Assembly (NCBI GenBank): GCA_002690875.1
Contig: NZGH01000042.1
Span: forward strand, 21,156 to 85,155
Direction of reading: 5' to 3'
Length of the DNA stretch: 64,000 nt
Source of the DNA: Rickettsiales bacterium
GTDB taxonomy: Bacteria > Pseudomonadota > Alphaproteobacteria > TMED127
Made by a program: the position numbers and the translations under genes. Within the stretch, counting starts at the first letter, position 1. Each line of letters opens with the position of its first letter. Of the stretch, positions 28,324 to 37,290 are shown piece by piece. Under the pieces are notes generated by a model, which ran no database searches, was not told the DNA's origin, and was given only the letters and a program-made list of their open reading frames with translations.

Positions 28324-29091
28324 ATGAATATTTTAGACAAAATATGTCAATTGAAGCATGAGGAAATAGTTCTTTTAAAAAAAAAATTTAAACCCTTAGA
28401 ACAAAAAATACAAACAAGAGGGTTTCTTAAAAGGTTACTAGTTAAAGACGATAATAACTTTAATTTAATTGCTGAAATTAAAAAGAGCTCACCCAGTAAA
28501 GGTTTAATTTGCAAAAATTTTGATCCTATTAAAATTGCTATAGATTATGAAAAAGCTGGCGCAAAATGTCTCTCTGTATTAACTGAAAAAAACTACTTTG
28601 GTGGAAATATCAATTACATTTCACAAATTAAAAAATTTGTAAACATTCCAATTTTAAGAAAAGACTTTATTATTGATGAGTGGCAAATAATTGAAAGTTA
28701 TCACGCGGGTGCAGATTGTATTTTACTAATTTTTGCAATTCTAAATAATTTACAAATAAAAAAATTTTATAATCTATCAAACAAATTAGGAATGGATGTA
28801 ATATGTGAGGTACATGATGAGAATGAATTATCACGTGCCATAAAATTACAAGTAAATTGTATTGGAATTAATAATAGAAATTTAAAAACTTTAGGTATTG
28901 ATAAAAATACATTTCATTTACTTTCAAATAAAATTCCTAACAAAACAATTAAAATCTGTGAAAGCGGATTAACCTGTAATGAAGACTTGAAAAAGTTTAC
29001 TATAAGTGGTGCTGATGCTTTTTTAATTGGAGAAACATTAATGAAATCAAAAAATATTTACGAAGAAACAAAAAAAATAATTAAAAAATGA
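28324..29091 (+). CDS. trpC: Indole-3-glycerol-phosphate synthase
   Basis: 255-residue single-domain TIM barrel; forms the indole ring from CdRP. Motifs: LIAEIKKSSPSKG (catalytic Lys), AKCLSVLTEKNYFGG, ILRKDFIIDEWQI, ADCILLIFAIL, GINNRNLKTLGID, and ICESGLTCNEDLKKF. TrpF (PRAI) is not fused to it and neither trpF nor trpBA is in the window, so those steps are encoded elsewhere. It begins one base after the trpD stop and overlaps moaC by 4 bases. Confidence 0.95.
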   Translation: MNILDKICQLKHEEIVLLKKKFKPLEQKIQTRGFLKRLLVKDDNNFNLIAEIKKSSPSKGLICKNFDPIKIAIDYEKAGAKCLSVLTEKNYFGGNINYISQIKKFVNIPILRKDFIIDEWQIIESYHAGADCILLIFAILNNLQIKKFYNLSNKLGMDVICEVHDENELSRAIKLQVNCIGINNRNLKTLGIDKNTFHLLSNKIPNKTIKICESGLTCNEDLKKFTISGADAFLIGETLMKSKNIYEETKKIIKK

Positions 29092-29558
29092 CATTTTCTC
29101 ACTTAAAAAAAAAAAAAGTTTCAATGGTTGATATATCAACAAAAAAATTAACTAATAGAATAGCTAGAGCCAAACTTAAAATAAATTTTTCAGAAAAATC
29201 TTTTGAAAAAATTATTAGTAGCAATTCACCTAAAGGCGAAATATATAATATCGCAAGATCAGCAGGAATTTCTGCAGCTAAAAAAACCTCAGAACTAATC
29301 CCTTTGTGTCATAATTTACCAATATCCTACATTGATATAGACTTTAAAATTGATAAAAAAAATCTATCTATTGAAGTTTTATCAGAAGTTAAGACTCAAT
29401 TTTCGACAGGTGTTGAAATGGAGGCTTTAACTGCTTGTTCAGTTGCAGGATTAGTGATCTACGATATGTGCAAATCATTAGATAAAAAAATAATTATAAC
29501 CGAGCTTAAACTTTTATTCAAAAAAGGTGGTAAATCTGGTACTTTTGAAAATGATTAG
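29088..29558 (+). CDS. moaC: MoaC, cyclic pyranopterin monophosphate synthase
   Basis: 156 residues, normal length. With MoaA it converts GTP to cyclic pyranopterin monophosphate for molybdenum cofactor. Diagnostic pieces: VSMVDISTKKLTNRIARA, PKGEIYNIARSAGISAAKKTSELIPLCHNLPIS, FSTGVEMEALTACSVAGLVIYDMCK and GGKSGTF at the end. It overlaps trpC by 4 bases (ATGA) and moeA by 8 bases. The trpC-moaC-moeA-lexA order is conserved in alphaproteobacteria. An A13 tract (29105-29117) close to the start keeps frame. Confidence 0.96.
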   Translation: MTFSHLKKKKVSMVDISTKKLTNRIARAKLKINFSEKSFEKIISSNSPKGEIYNIARSAGISAAKKTSELIPLCHNLPISYIDIDFKIDKKNLSIEVLSEVKTQFSTGVEMEALTACSVAGLVIYDMCKSLDKKIIITELKLLFKKGGKSGTFEND

Positions 29559-30753
29559 TTTTAATAGTTCACTAAATTTGATTAATAAAAATGTATCAAG
29601 ATCTTTAAAATCTGAACTCATTGATCTTAAAGAAAGTTTTGGAAGAATCCTTGCTACCGATTTATATTCAAAATGTGATTATCCACGAGACAATCTGTCC
29701 TCGATGGATGGAGCAGTTGTATTTAAATCAGATTTAAGATTGAAAGAAATTGAGATTATTGGAGAAATCAAAGCAGGAGACAGTTTTACAAATGACTTTA
29801 AAAAAGGCCAAACCAAATTAATTTTCACTGGAGGGATTATTCCAGGAAAAAATAAAATAATAATTCCAAAAGAGCAATTTTTAATTTCTAATAATAAATT
29901 AATAATCAAAGATTTAAAGGTTCAGAATTTTATCAGAAGTAAAGGGAGTGACTTTAAAAAAAAAGAATTATGTCTTAGCAAAAATACAAAAATGACCTGT
30001 AGAGCAATTGCACTTGCATCTGCTATGAGAATAAACAAAATTAAAGTTTTAAAAAAACCAGAAGTAATAGTAATTATAACTGGAGATGAACTAATATCAT
30101 CTAAGAAAGAAAGTCCACTGGTAATATCAACAAATCAAATAATGATTAAAAAAATAGTTGATGAGTTCGGAGGTAATCTTAAAAATATTTATATTGTGAA
30201 AGACAAAATTGAGGACTTAGAAAAATTAATCGATGAACTAAGAGATTTTGATATTCTTATTACATCAGGAGGTATTTCACGAGGAAAATATGATTTAGTT
30301 AAAAAAGTTCTAGTTAATAAAAAAATGAAAATTTTATTTGACAGAGTCTCGATTAAACCAGGGAAACCAACAACATTTGGAAAGTTTTCAAAAAATAGAT
30401 ATTTTTTGGGTTTACCAGGTAATCCTGTTTCGTGTTTCACATCATTAGTTTTTTTTTTTTCTAAATTTATTAATTGTTTTTATGGTAGCAATTACATTAA
30501 TATTTCAAAGACAAGACTTATTCTAAATAATAACTTGACGAAAAATAAACATTTGACACTATTTTTAAGAATAAAAAAAATAAAAAACAAACCAAACCTT
30601 TTTAATATTTTTTCAAAACAAGACAGTGCACAGATGAAAATTTTAAGTGAATCAAATGGTATACTTGTCAGAAAACCTTTCGAAAAGAGTTTAAAAAAGG
30701 GTGCAGAATGCAATGTGCTTTTATATGAAAATATAATTAACAATAAGATATAA
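29551..30753 (+). CDS. moeA: MoeA, molybdopterin molybdenumtransferase
   Basis: About 400 residues. Inserts molybdate into adenylylated molybdopterin. It has the MoeA N domain with DYPRDNLSSMDGAVVF (conserved Asp-Gly), a MoCF-binding core (VIVIITGDELIS, ILITSGGISRGKYDLVKKV, FLGLPGNPVSCF) and a C-terminal beta domain. I chose ATG at 29551, which overlaps the moaC stop as ATGATTAG, over a GTG at 29527. A T12 run at 30449-30460 lies in the core and keeps frame. It implies at least one molybdoenzyme elsewhere in the genome. Confidence 0.93.
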   Translation: MISFNSSLNLINKNVSRSLKSELIDLKESFGRILATDLYSKCDYPRDNLSSMDGAVVFKSDLRLKEIEIIGEIKAGDSFTNDFKKGQTKLIFTGGIIPGKNKIIIPKEQFLISNNKLIIKDLKVQNFIRSKGSDFKKKELCLSKNTKMTCRAIALASAMRINKIKVLKKPEVIVIITGDELISSKKESPLVISTNQIMIKKIVDEFGGNLKNIYIVKDKIEDLEKLIDELRDFDILITSGGISRGKYDLVKKVLVNKKMKILFDRVSIKPGKPTTFGKFSKNRYFLGLPGNPVSCFTSLVFFFSKFINCFYGSNYINISKTRLILNNNLTKNKHLTLFLRIKKIKNKPNLFNIFSKQDSAQMKILSESNGILVRKPFEKSLKKGAECNVLLYENIINNKI

Positions 30754-30768
30754 CTTGACTAATTAGTA

Positions 30769-30783
30769 GAACTTATGTAGAAC
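30769..30783 (+). promoter_or_regulatory. LexA operator (SOS box), GAAC-N7-GAAC
   Basis: The 15 bases read GAACTTATGTAGAAC, an exact match to the alphaproteobacterial LexA box (GTTC-N7-GTTC on the other strand). It ends 7 bases before the lexA ATG, so it most likely mediates LexA autorepression. A TTGACT at 30755-30760 could be a -35 element whose -10 (TAGAAC, 30778-30783) lies inside the box. Confidence 0.88.
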
Positions 30784-30790
30784 ATTTATT

Positions 30791-31393
30791 ATGTTAACTT
30801 TAAAACAAAAAAAATTATTAGATTTTTTAATCAAATATTTCAATAAAAATCATGTTTATCCAACCTTTGATGAAATGAGAGATTTTTTACAAATTAAATC
30901 TAAATCAGGTATACATAAACTTCTACTAAGTTTAGAGGAAAAAGGATTTGTTAATAGGCTTCCTCATAAAGCAAGAGCGCTAAGTATTAATACAAATGTT
31001 AACGAAAATGAAAAAGATCTTCCATTTCTCGGTAGGATTGCTGCTGGAAATCCTATAGAAGCCATTACGGGAAGTTTTGAGCAGATTTCAGTACCTAATT
31101 ACCTTATAAATAACAAAGATGAACATTTCACTCTTGAAGTAACTGGAGATTCAATGATTGATGCTGGAATCTTTGACGGTGACATTGTTGTAATAAGAAA
31201 AACACAAGCTGCTAATTCTGGTGATGTAATAGTAGCTTTAATAGATCAAAATGAAGTAACTTTAAAAAGGTTTAGATCTTTTAAAAATTCTATAGCTCTT
31301 GAACCTGCAAATAAAAATTATAAGATTAGAATTTTTGGAGAAGATAGAGTGAAGATACAAGGTAAGTTGGTAGGATTGATAAGAAAATTCTAA
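30791..31393 (+). CDS. lexA: LexA repressor/protease
   Basis: 200 residues. N-terminal winged helix (1-65; VYPTFDEMRDFLQIKSKSGIHKLL) binds SOS boxes. The C-terminal S24 peptidase has the Ala85-Gly86 self-cleavage bond in IAAGNPIEA, nucleophile Ser121 in VTGDSMIDAG and Lys159 in VTLKRF. After DNA damage, RecA filaments trigger self-cleavage and derepression. An operator lies immediately upstream. There is no Shine-Dalgarno in the 10 bases before ATG, so translation may be weak or leaderless. The gene sits between moeA and gltX, where comEC usually follows lexA. Confidence 0.96.
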   Translation: MLTLKQKKLLDFLIKYFNKNHVYPTFDEMRDFLQIKSKSGIHKLLLSLEEKGFVNRLPHKARALSINTNVNENEKDLPFLGRIAAGNPIEAITGSFEQISVPNYLINNKDEHFTLEVTGDSMIDAGIFDGDIVVIRKTQAANSGDVIVALIDQNEVTLKRFRSFKNSIALEPANKNYKIRIFGEDRVKIQGKLVGLIRKF

Positions 31394-31396
31394 AAA

Positions 31397-32761
31397 ATGG
31401 AAATAATAACTAGATTTGCTCCATCACCAACAGGTTTTCTTCATCTTGGTGTCGCAAGAACTGCCTTATTTAGTTTTCTTCATGCTAAATCTAATGGGGG
31501 AAAATTTAGAATAAGAATTGAAGATACTGATCAAACAAGAAATAAAAAAGAATCGATAGATTCAATTTTAAATGGGCTTAATTGGTTGGGTGTTCAATAT
31601 GACAGTGAAATCATCTATCAAAGTGAAAAAATCTTAGAACACAAGAAAATTATTAATCAATTAATCGATAACAATTATGCATATAAATGCTTTCACACTG
31701 ACGATGAAATTCATGAATTAAAGAAGAATCATAAAAAGTTTAAAAGTAAATGGAGAGATAAAATTGATCATCCTAAAAATACTCAGTTTTGTGTTAGGAT
31801 AAAGTCGCCAATAGAGGGACAAACAGTAATAGATGATCAAATTCAAGGAGAGGTTAAAGTTGATAATAAAGAGCTGGATGATTTTGTAATACTGCGAACT
31901 GATGGCTCGCCTACATTTCTTCTATCTTCAGCTGTTGATGATTTTTTGATGTCAGTCACTGACATAATTCGTGGTGATGATCATTTGACAAACTCTTTCA
32001 GGCAAATGGTAATTTTTAAATATTTAAGCTATTATCCGAAATTTTCGCATATGCCCTTAATACACAACGAAAATAATGAAAAATTATCAAAAAGGCACAA
32101 TGCTCTATCAATTGATGATTACAAAAAAAAAGGTTTTTTACCAGAAACTATGATAAATTATCTTTTAAGATTAGGTTGGGCTTTTGGAGATAAGGAAATT
32201 ATTTCCATAGATGAAGCAATAGAAAATTTTAAAATAGAAAAAGTAGGGAAATCTCCTTCTAAACTTGATGAAAAAAAACTACTATTTCTTAATAACTTTT
32301 ATATTAAAAATAAAAACGATGATTTTATTTTTAACGAAATTCAAAATACCGAGGCTTTTTCAAAAATCAAATATACAAAGGAAGATATCAATAAAATAAA
32401 AAATTTAATTAGTATTTTTAAAGAAAGGTCAAATACATTGAATGAACTTATAGAAAATCTAAATTTAATTAATAAAGAGGAGTTTTCATACTCAAAAATT
32501 GAGAAGGAAATGTTAAATAATTCTGTAAATTTAAAAACTAAGCTTGTTGATAAATTGTCTTTAATCGAACCTTGGGATGATTATATATTAGAAAGCATTA
32601 TAAAGGAAATTATAGAAAACATGAATTTAAAATTTAAAGATTTAGGTCAACCACTAAGACTAGCTTTATTTGGAACTGTTAATGGACCATCTGTATCAAA
32701 AGTAATGACAATAATTGGTAAAGAATTAACCCTAAAAAAAATACAAATAAACTGGAACTAG
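31397..32761 (+). CDS. gltX: Glutamyl-tRNA synthetase
   Basis: 454-residue class I aminoacyl-tRNA synthetase. HIGH-type motif in [20 protein letters not shown] at the N-terminus, RIEDTD, a central region with [24 protein letters not shown], and the KMSKS-type motif [10 protein letters not shown] near residue 240. The anticodon-binding C-terminal half is lysine-rich, as expected for the base composition. The LSKRH form and the alphaproteobacterial lexA-gltX-gltA setting fit a discriminating or non-discriminating GluRS; which one depends on GatCAB elsewhere. It starts 3 bases after lexA. Confidence 0.95.
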   Translation: MEIITRFAPSPTGFLHLGVARTALFSFLHAKSNGGKFRIRIEDTDQTRNKKESIDSILNGLNWLGVQYDSEIIYQSEKILEHKKIINQLIDNNYAYKCFHTDDEIHELKKNHKKFKSKWRDKIDHPKNTQFCVRIKSPIEGQTVIDDQIQGEVKVDNKELDDFVILRTDGSPTFLLSSAVDDFLMSVTDIIRGDDHLTNSFRQMVIFKYLSYYPKFSHMPLIHNENNEKLSKRHNALSIDDYKKKGFLPETMINYLLRLGWAFGDKEIISIDEAIENFKIEKVGKSPSKLDEKKLLFLNNFYIKNKNDDFIFNEIQNTEAFSKIKYTKEDINKIKNLISIFKERSNTLNELIENLNLINKEEFSYSKIEKEMLNNSVNLKTKLVDKLSLIEPWDDYILESIIKEIIENMNLKFKDLGQPLRLALFGTVNGPSVSKVMTIIGKELTLKKIQINWN

Positions 32762-32763
32762 AA

Positions 32764-34102
32764 TTGAAAAAAAAAGATACTATTACAGTTGTTGATAATA
32801 GAAATAACAACAAATTTGAGTTCAAAATAAAAAAAGGATCATTTGGACCAGATGTTGCTGATCTTGCTGCTTTTTACTCAAAAACAGGAATGTTTGTTTA
32901 CGACCCAGGGTTTACCTCAACAGCAAGTTGTTCTTCAGAAATAACTTTTATTGATGGTGAGAAAGGTATTTTACTTCACAGAGGTTATAGAATCGAAGAA
33001 CTAGCAGAAAAATCTGATTATCCAGAAGTTTGTTATCTACTTTTAAATGGTGAACTACCAGACATTGAAAATAAAAAAAAATTTATCAAAATTTTAACTA
33101 ATCATACCATGTTACATGAACAATTATTGAGGTTCTATAGTGGCTTTCGTCGTGACTCTCATCCAATGGCTGTAATGGTTGGTATAGTCGGTGCTTTATC
33201 ATCTTTTTATTCTGAAAAAAATTATGACTTCTCTTCTACAGAAGGAATGTGGGTTGCTGTAAGTAGATTATTAGCAAAATTACCTACTATGGCGGCGATG
33301 GCTTATAAATATTCTTTAGGTCAGCCTTTCATATATCCGAAAAATAATTTAAGTTACAGTGAAAATTTTCTTCACATGTTATTTTCAACCCCCTGTGGTG
33401 AATATCATCCATCTAAAGCTAGCATAGAAGCCCTGGATAAACTTTTAATACTTCACGCTGACCATGAGCAAAATGCTTCCACATCTACGGTCAAAATGGC
33501 AGGATCTTCTGGAGCCAATCCATTTGCTTGTGTAGCGGCTGGAGTTGCTTCTTTGTGGGGACCAGCACATGGAGGAGCAAATGAATCCGTTATTAGGATG
33601 CTTAATGAAATTGGCTCAATAGATAATATTCAAAAATTTATAGAAAAAGCAAAAGACAAGACAGATTCATTTAGATTAATGGGATTCGGACATAGGGTTT
33701 ACAAAAATTATGATCCTAGAGCAAATGTACTCAGGAAATATTGTCATAATCTATTAAAAGAAGAAGATAATTTTAATTTACCTTTGTTTAAATTAGCAAC
33801 AAAACTGGAAGAAATAGCACTAAATGACAGCTATTTTATAAAAAAAAAAATTATATCCAAATGTTGATTTTTACTCAGGAATAATTTTAAAAGCACTAGG
33901 AATGCCTGAATCAATGTTTACAGTTATTTTTGCAGTAGCAAGAACAGTTGGATGGATATCTCAATGGAAAGAAATGACTGAGTTAACTAATACAAAAATT
34001 AGTAGACCTAGACAGCTTTATACAGGTAAAAATAAACGTGAATTTGTAGAAATAAATAAAAGAAGAAATATTAAACAAATGTATCCAGGAGAAATTACAT
34101 AA
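32764..34102 (+). pseudogene. gltA: Citrate synthase with a +1 homopolymer frameshift
   Basis: The first frame (TTG start, 367 residues) has the whole large domain: [20 protein letters not shown] with the first catalytic His and [14 protein letters not shown] with the second. It then fails at A11 (33840-33850). Removing one A restores [14 protein letters not shown], carrying the catalytic Asp, and continues through [13 protein letters not shown] to a stop at 34102. The result is 445 residues, normal for type II citrate synthase. As written, the product lacks the catalytic Asp and could not condense acetyl-CoA with oxaloacetate. The enzyme is normally essential for the TCA cycle, so an assembly error or slippage is more likely than true loss. 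Confidence 0.93.
33840..33850 (+). repeat. A11 homopolymer at the gltA frameshift
   Basis: Eleven A follow TATTTTAT. Ten A (codons ATA AAA AAA AAA TTA TAT) would keep citrate synthase in frame. It is a slippage-prone or error-prone site. Confidence 0.9.
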
Positions 34103-35188
34103 CTATTTATTATAAATACGATTAACTAATAGTTTTGAAGGATTTTCATTATTTAACATTTTTTTTGAAAAGTCATCCATATATTTTATTTGTCTTTTTC
34201 TTAATCTTTCATCATTTAATAAACTCCTCATTTCATCAATAACTAATTTATAAGTAAATTTTTCAAAAACAAATTCAGGAATAACTTCTTTATTATAAAA
34301 AATATTTATTAAAGAACAAAATTTAACTTTGACAAAAATTTTTATTAAAATTCTAGTCAAATAATTAGTGTCATACACAACAACCATAGGCGTTTGATAT
34401 TTGCTTAATTCTAATGTTACACTTCCAGAAGCGGCCAGTGCAAGTGAAGACTGCATCATAATTTTTTGTTTCAAATCATGATTAGTTATAATTGAGACCT
34501 TAGAGTTTTGTAAGATTTTATTGATAATTTTCTTATGATGTCTGAAACCTAGAATATAGAATTTAAAATCTGGATATTCGCGAATGATATCATTTAAAAT
34601 ATACTTCATTTTTTTAAGGTTATTCTTAATTTCAATTTCTCTTGATCCAGGGAGAAAGCAAATTATTTTTCTTTTTTTAATTTTAGGTTTTTCAAAAAAA
34701 ATCTGATGTCCAATCCAATGAGTTTCTAATCCGTGTTTAACAAAAAAATTTTTTTCAAATTTAAAAAGTATAAATAACTTATCATAAAGCTTAGCAAAAA
34801 TTTTAGCTCTATATTTTTTCCATGCCCAAACTGTTGGAGCAACATAATGAATCATTTTTACTTTTTTTCTTAAGCCTTGCAATTTTTTTACAAGTCTATA
34901 ACTGAAACTTGGAGAATCAATTGTAATAAGAATATCAGGAGGATTTTTTTTTATAATATTTTCTACTTTTTTAAAAATTTGATAGAACTTTGGTAATCTA
35001 ACTATTACTTCAATTAATCCAATTGTATTGAACTTTTCAATTGGAACCCAGGAATTAAAACCTTCCATTTTCATTAGATCACCACCAATACCTTCAATTG
35101 AATTAATTTTTTTTTTTTTTAGTTCTTTAATTAAATTAGAGCCTAGATAATCACCTGAAGCTTCAGTTGCAATAATATAAATTTTCAT
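34103..35188 (-). CDS. lpxB: Lipid-A-disaccharide synthase
   Basis: 361-residue GT19 glycosyltransferase joining UDP-2,3-diacylglucosamine and lipid X to the lipid A disaccharide at the inner membrane. Motifs: IYIIATEASGDYLGSNLI at the N-terminus, GIGGDLMKMEGF, VAPTVWAWKKYRAK, ICFLPGSREIEIKNN, and ALAASGSVTLELSKYQTPMVVVY. ATG at 35188 overlaps the lpxI stop as TGATG; an upstream GTG adds one residue. A T14 run (35107-35120) keeps frame. The stop abuts the convergent gltA stop with no intervening base. Confidence 0.95.
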   Translation of the reverse strand: MKIYIIATEASGDYLGSNLIKELKKKKINSIEGIGGDLMKMEGFNSWVPIEKFNTIGLIEVIVRLPKFYQIFKKVENIIKKNPPDILITIDSPSFSYRLVKKLQGLRKKVKMIHYVAPTVWAWKKYRAKIFAKLYDKLFILFKFEKNFFVKHGLETHWIGHQIFFEKPKIKKRKIICFLPGSREIEIKNNLKKMKYILNDIIREYPDFKFYILGFRHHKKIINKILQNSKVSIITNHDLKQKIMMQSSLALAASGSVTLELSKYQTPMVVVYDTNYLTRILIKIFVKVKFCSLINIFYNKEVIPEFVFEKFTYKLVIDEMRSLLNDERLRKRQIKYMDDFSKKMLNNENPSKLLVNRIYNK

Positions 35189-35991
35189 CACAAACCATAT
35201 AAAAAAAAATTTTTCTGTTTACAAAAGCTTAATATTTTCTCTCTTTCTAAAAAAATAGTCTTATTTGCACTGTAGGCAATACCTATAACTCCACTATCAT
35301 AACAATTAATTAAGGTTTTAAGTCCAATAGTTGGCAAATCAGCTCTTAAATCCTGTTTAACCTTGATAAGTTTAATCAAAATACCTTTTTTGACTTTTTG
35401 TAAATATGGTAAAGATTGTTTGATTAAATTATCAGTACCTTGAACAGCTTCTATTCCAATTACATTTCCCTCTTGAATCAAAATTGATTGTCCTATATCA
35501 AATTTAGAATTATTTTTTAAAATCAGGGAACCTTTATGAATATCTTTAAAAGAATTTTTCGAAATTTTTATTTTGGTTTGATTTCCAGTACCTAAGAATA
35601 AATCGGGAAAAGTTTTGTGAATATACAAAATTTTAAAATTTAGACTTTCTAGCTCAGTTATTACGAATTTTAATAATTTGTTATCACCACCCTCAAAAAG
35701 TATTTTTGTAAATTTAGGTAGTAACTTTAGACTATTAAAGTCAGGCTTAATATCCGATAATCTAGGTCTGTTAATTGCCCCTGCCATTAGAATTTTTGAA
35801 AACCCTTTTTTCTTAAAACCCTTTAGTTCAGTGATAATTTTTCCTAATTTGACAGACTTGGAATTAAGTGATTTAAATAGGTTTTTTTGACCAATAGATA
35901 AAATTTTAAACTCTAAATTAGAGTTCTTTATTTTTTTTAAAATAAGTCTTGGTAAATTACCATCCCCGAAAATAAAAATAATCTTATTCAT
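35188..35991 (-). CDS. lpxI: UDP-2,3-diacylglucosamine pyrophosphatase LpxI
   Basis: 267 residues of the LpxI (former DUF1009) family, which replaces LpxH in alphaproteobacteria and hydrolyses UDP-2,3-diacylglucosamine to lipid X. Visible: IIFIFGDGNLPRLILKKI at the N-terminus, ILMAGAINRPRLSDIKPD, an ENVIGIEAVQGTD-like stretch (GNVIGIEAVQGTDNLI), and KVKQDLRADLPTIGLKTL with the metal-site DLPTIG toward the C-terminus. The gene lies exactly between lpxA and lpxB, the usual site. Confidence 0.94.
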   Translation of the reverse strand: MNKIIFIFGDGNLPRLILKKIKNSNLEFKILSIGQKNLFKSLNSKSVKLGKIITELKGFKKKGFSKILMAGAINRPRLSDIKPDFNSLKLLPKFTKILFEGGDNKLLKFVITELESLNFKILYIHKTFPDLFLGTGNQTKIKISKNSFKDIHKGSLILKNNSKFDIGQSILIQEGNVIGIEAVQGTDNLIKQSLPYLQKVKKGILIKLIKVKQDLRADLPTIGLKTLINCYDSGVIGIAYSANKTIFLEREKILSFCKQKNFFLYGL

Positions 35992-35992
35992 T

Positions 35993-36778
35993 TTATATAT
36001 CTGGCATGCAATAAGATCTGTCAGAGTGATTACGAATAAATTTTAAAAGTTTTAAAACAATATGATTCTCATGTTTTTTTTTCATTACTTCTGCCACTCT
36101 ATCTTTAAAAGTATATTCTTTATCAAAAAAAATATATTTAAAAGTTTTTCTAAACTCTGATATTTCTTTTTTTTTTATATTCCTTCTTTTTAAACCCAAT
36201 ATATTAATTCCAGATAATTTTGCTCGATTTCCCATAACAGTTGAAAATGGAATCACGTCAGCAGTAACACCAGACATTCCTCCAATCATAGCTCCTTCTC
36301 CAACTCTACAAAATTGATGAATTGCACTAAGCGCTCCTACAACAACATTATCCTCAACAATAACATGTCCTGCTAAAGTTGAATGATTTGCAAAAATAAC
36401 ATTATTTCCAATACGACAATCATGAGCAATGTGAGTTCCAATCATTAGTAAACAATTATCTCCTACTGTTGTAATCTTTCCTCCTCCGTTTGTACCTGGA
36501 TTAATTGTGACATATTCACGAATTCTGCAATTTTTTCCTATTTGTATAGTCGTTTCTTCTCCTTTATATTTTAGGTCTTGAGGAGCCGAACCAATTGATG
36601 AAAAAGGGAAAATTTCGGTATTTTCTTCTATGGTTATATTGCCTGTAATGCTTACATGATTATGAATATTACAGTTCTTTGCAATTTTTACATTTTTTCC
36701 AATAAAACAAAATGGTCCAATTTTTACGTTACTGCCAATAGTTGCTTTTTCATCTATGAAGGAAAGTTTATTAATCAT
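35993..36778 (-). CDS. lpxA: UDP-N-acetylglucosamine acyltransferase
   Basis: 261 residues. First enzyme of lipid A synthesis, moving a 3-hydroxyacyl chain from ACP to UDP-GlcNAc. The N-terminal two thirds is a left-handed parallel beta helix of hexapeptide repeats (for example IGSNVKIGPFCFIGKNVKI). It contains SIGSAPQDLKYKGEET, the catalytic-His region FANHSTLAGHVIVEDNV, and HQFCRVGEGAMIGGMSGVTADVIPF. A helical C-terminal domain follows. A 65-base gap with no clear signal separates it from fabZ upstream. Confidence 0.96.
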   Translation of the reverse strand: MINKLSFIDEKATIGSNVKIGPFCFIGKNVKIAKNCNIHNHVSITGNITIEENTEIFPFSSIGSAPQDLKYKGEETTIQIGKNCRIREYVTINPGTNGGGKITTVGDNCLLMIGTHIAHDCRIGNNVIFANHSTLAGHVIVEDNVVVGALSAIHQFCRVGEGAMIGGMSGVTADVIPFSTVMGNRAKLSGINILGLKRRNIKKKEISEFRKTFKYIFFDKEYTFKDRVAEVMKKKHENHIVLKLLKFIRNHSDRSYCMPDI

Positions 36779-36843
36779 GAATTTAAACTTAAAGTTTCTT
36801 AAAATAAGAACAAATAAAAAAAAATTTCAAAATATTTCATTGA

Positions 36844-37290
36844 TTAAGGAGTATTTAAAATAGCTGATATTTCTGCTTGCGATACTAATTCATCATTAAC
36901 AAATGATCTACAGGTAAATTTCCATATATTTTTAATCTTTTGTTTTTTTTCTACTTTGTTCATTAAAACATCTCCTGGACACACAGGTTTTCTGAACTTA
37001 GCTTTATCAACAGTTAATAAGTAAACAGATGTATTTTTAGATTTTTTTTTTAAACTGTACATAACTAACGTACCAGCAGATTGAGCCATAGACTCAATTA
37101 TTAAGGCCCCAGGCATTACTGACATTGATTCAAAATGTCCTTGAAAGAAATTTTCATTAAAAGTTACATTTTTAATACCTGTAGCACTGGTATCCGGAAT
37201 TATATCAGTCAATTTATCAATCAACAAGAATGGATATCTATGAGGAATTAGGTCTTTAATTTCTTCAATATTAAGTTCTTTTTTTTCCAT
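36844..37290 (-). CDS. fabZ: 3-hydroxyacyl-ACP dehydratase FabZ
   Basis: 148-residue hot-dog fold enzyme dehydrating 3-hydroxyacyl-ACP in fatty acid elongation. Motifs: IKDLIPHRYPFLLIDKL, then FFQGHFESMSVMPGALIIESMAQSAG carrying the catalytic His and Glu, and FRKPVCPGDVL. Placement between lpxD and lpxA is conserved because both pathways draw on the same hydroxyacyl-ACP pool. Its start overlaps the lpxD end by 20 bases, so translation is probably coupled. Confidence 0.96.
   Translation of the reverse strand: MEKKELNIEEIKDLIPHRYPFLLIDKLTDIIPDTSATGIKNVTFNENFFQGHFESMSVMPGALIIESMAQSAGTLVMYSLKKKSKNTSVYLLTVDKAKFRKPVCPGDVLMNKVEKKQKIKNIWKFTCRSFVNDELVSQAEISAILNTP

Noticed and set aside
36779..36843. 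Regulatory element between lpxA and fabZ
   Set aside because: Only A/T-rich sequence with a short AAACTT-A-AAGTTT inverted repeat, too small to support a hairpin or operator claim.
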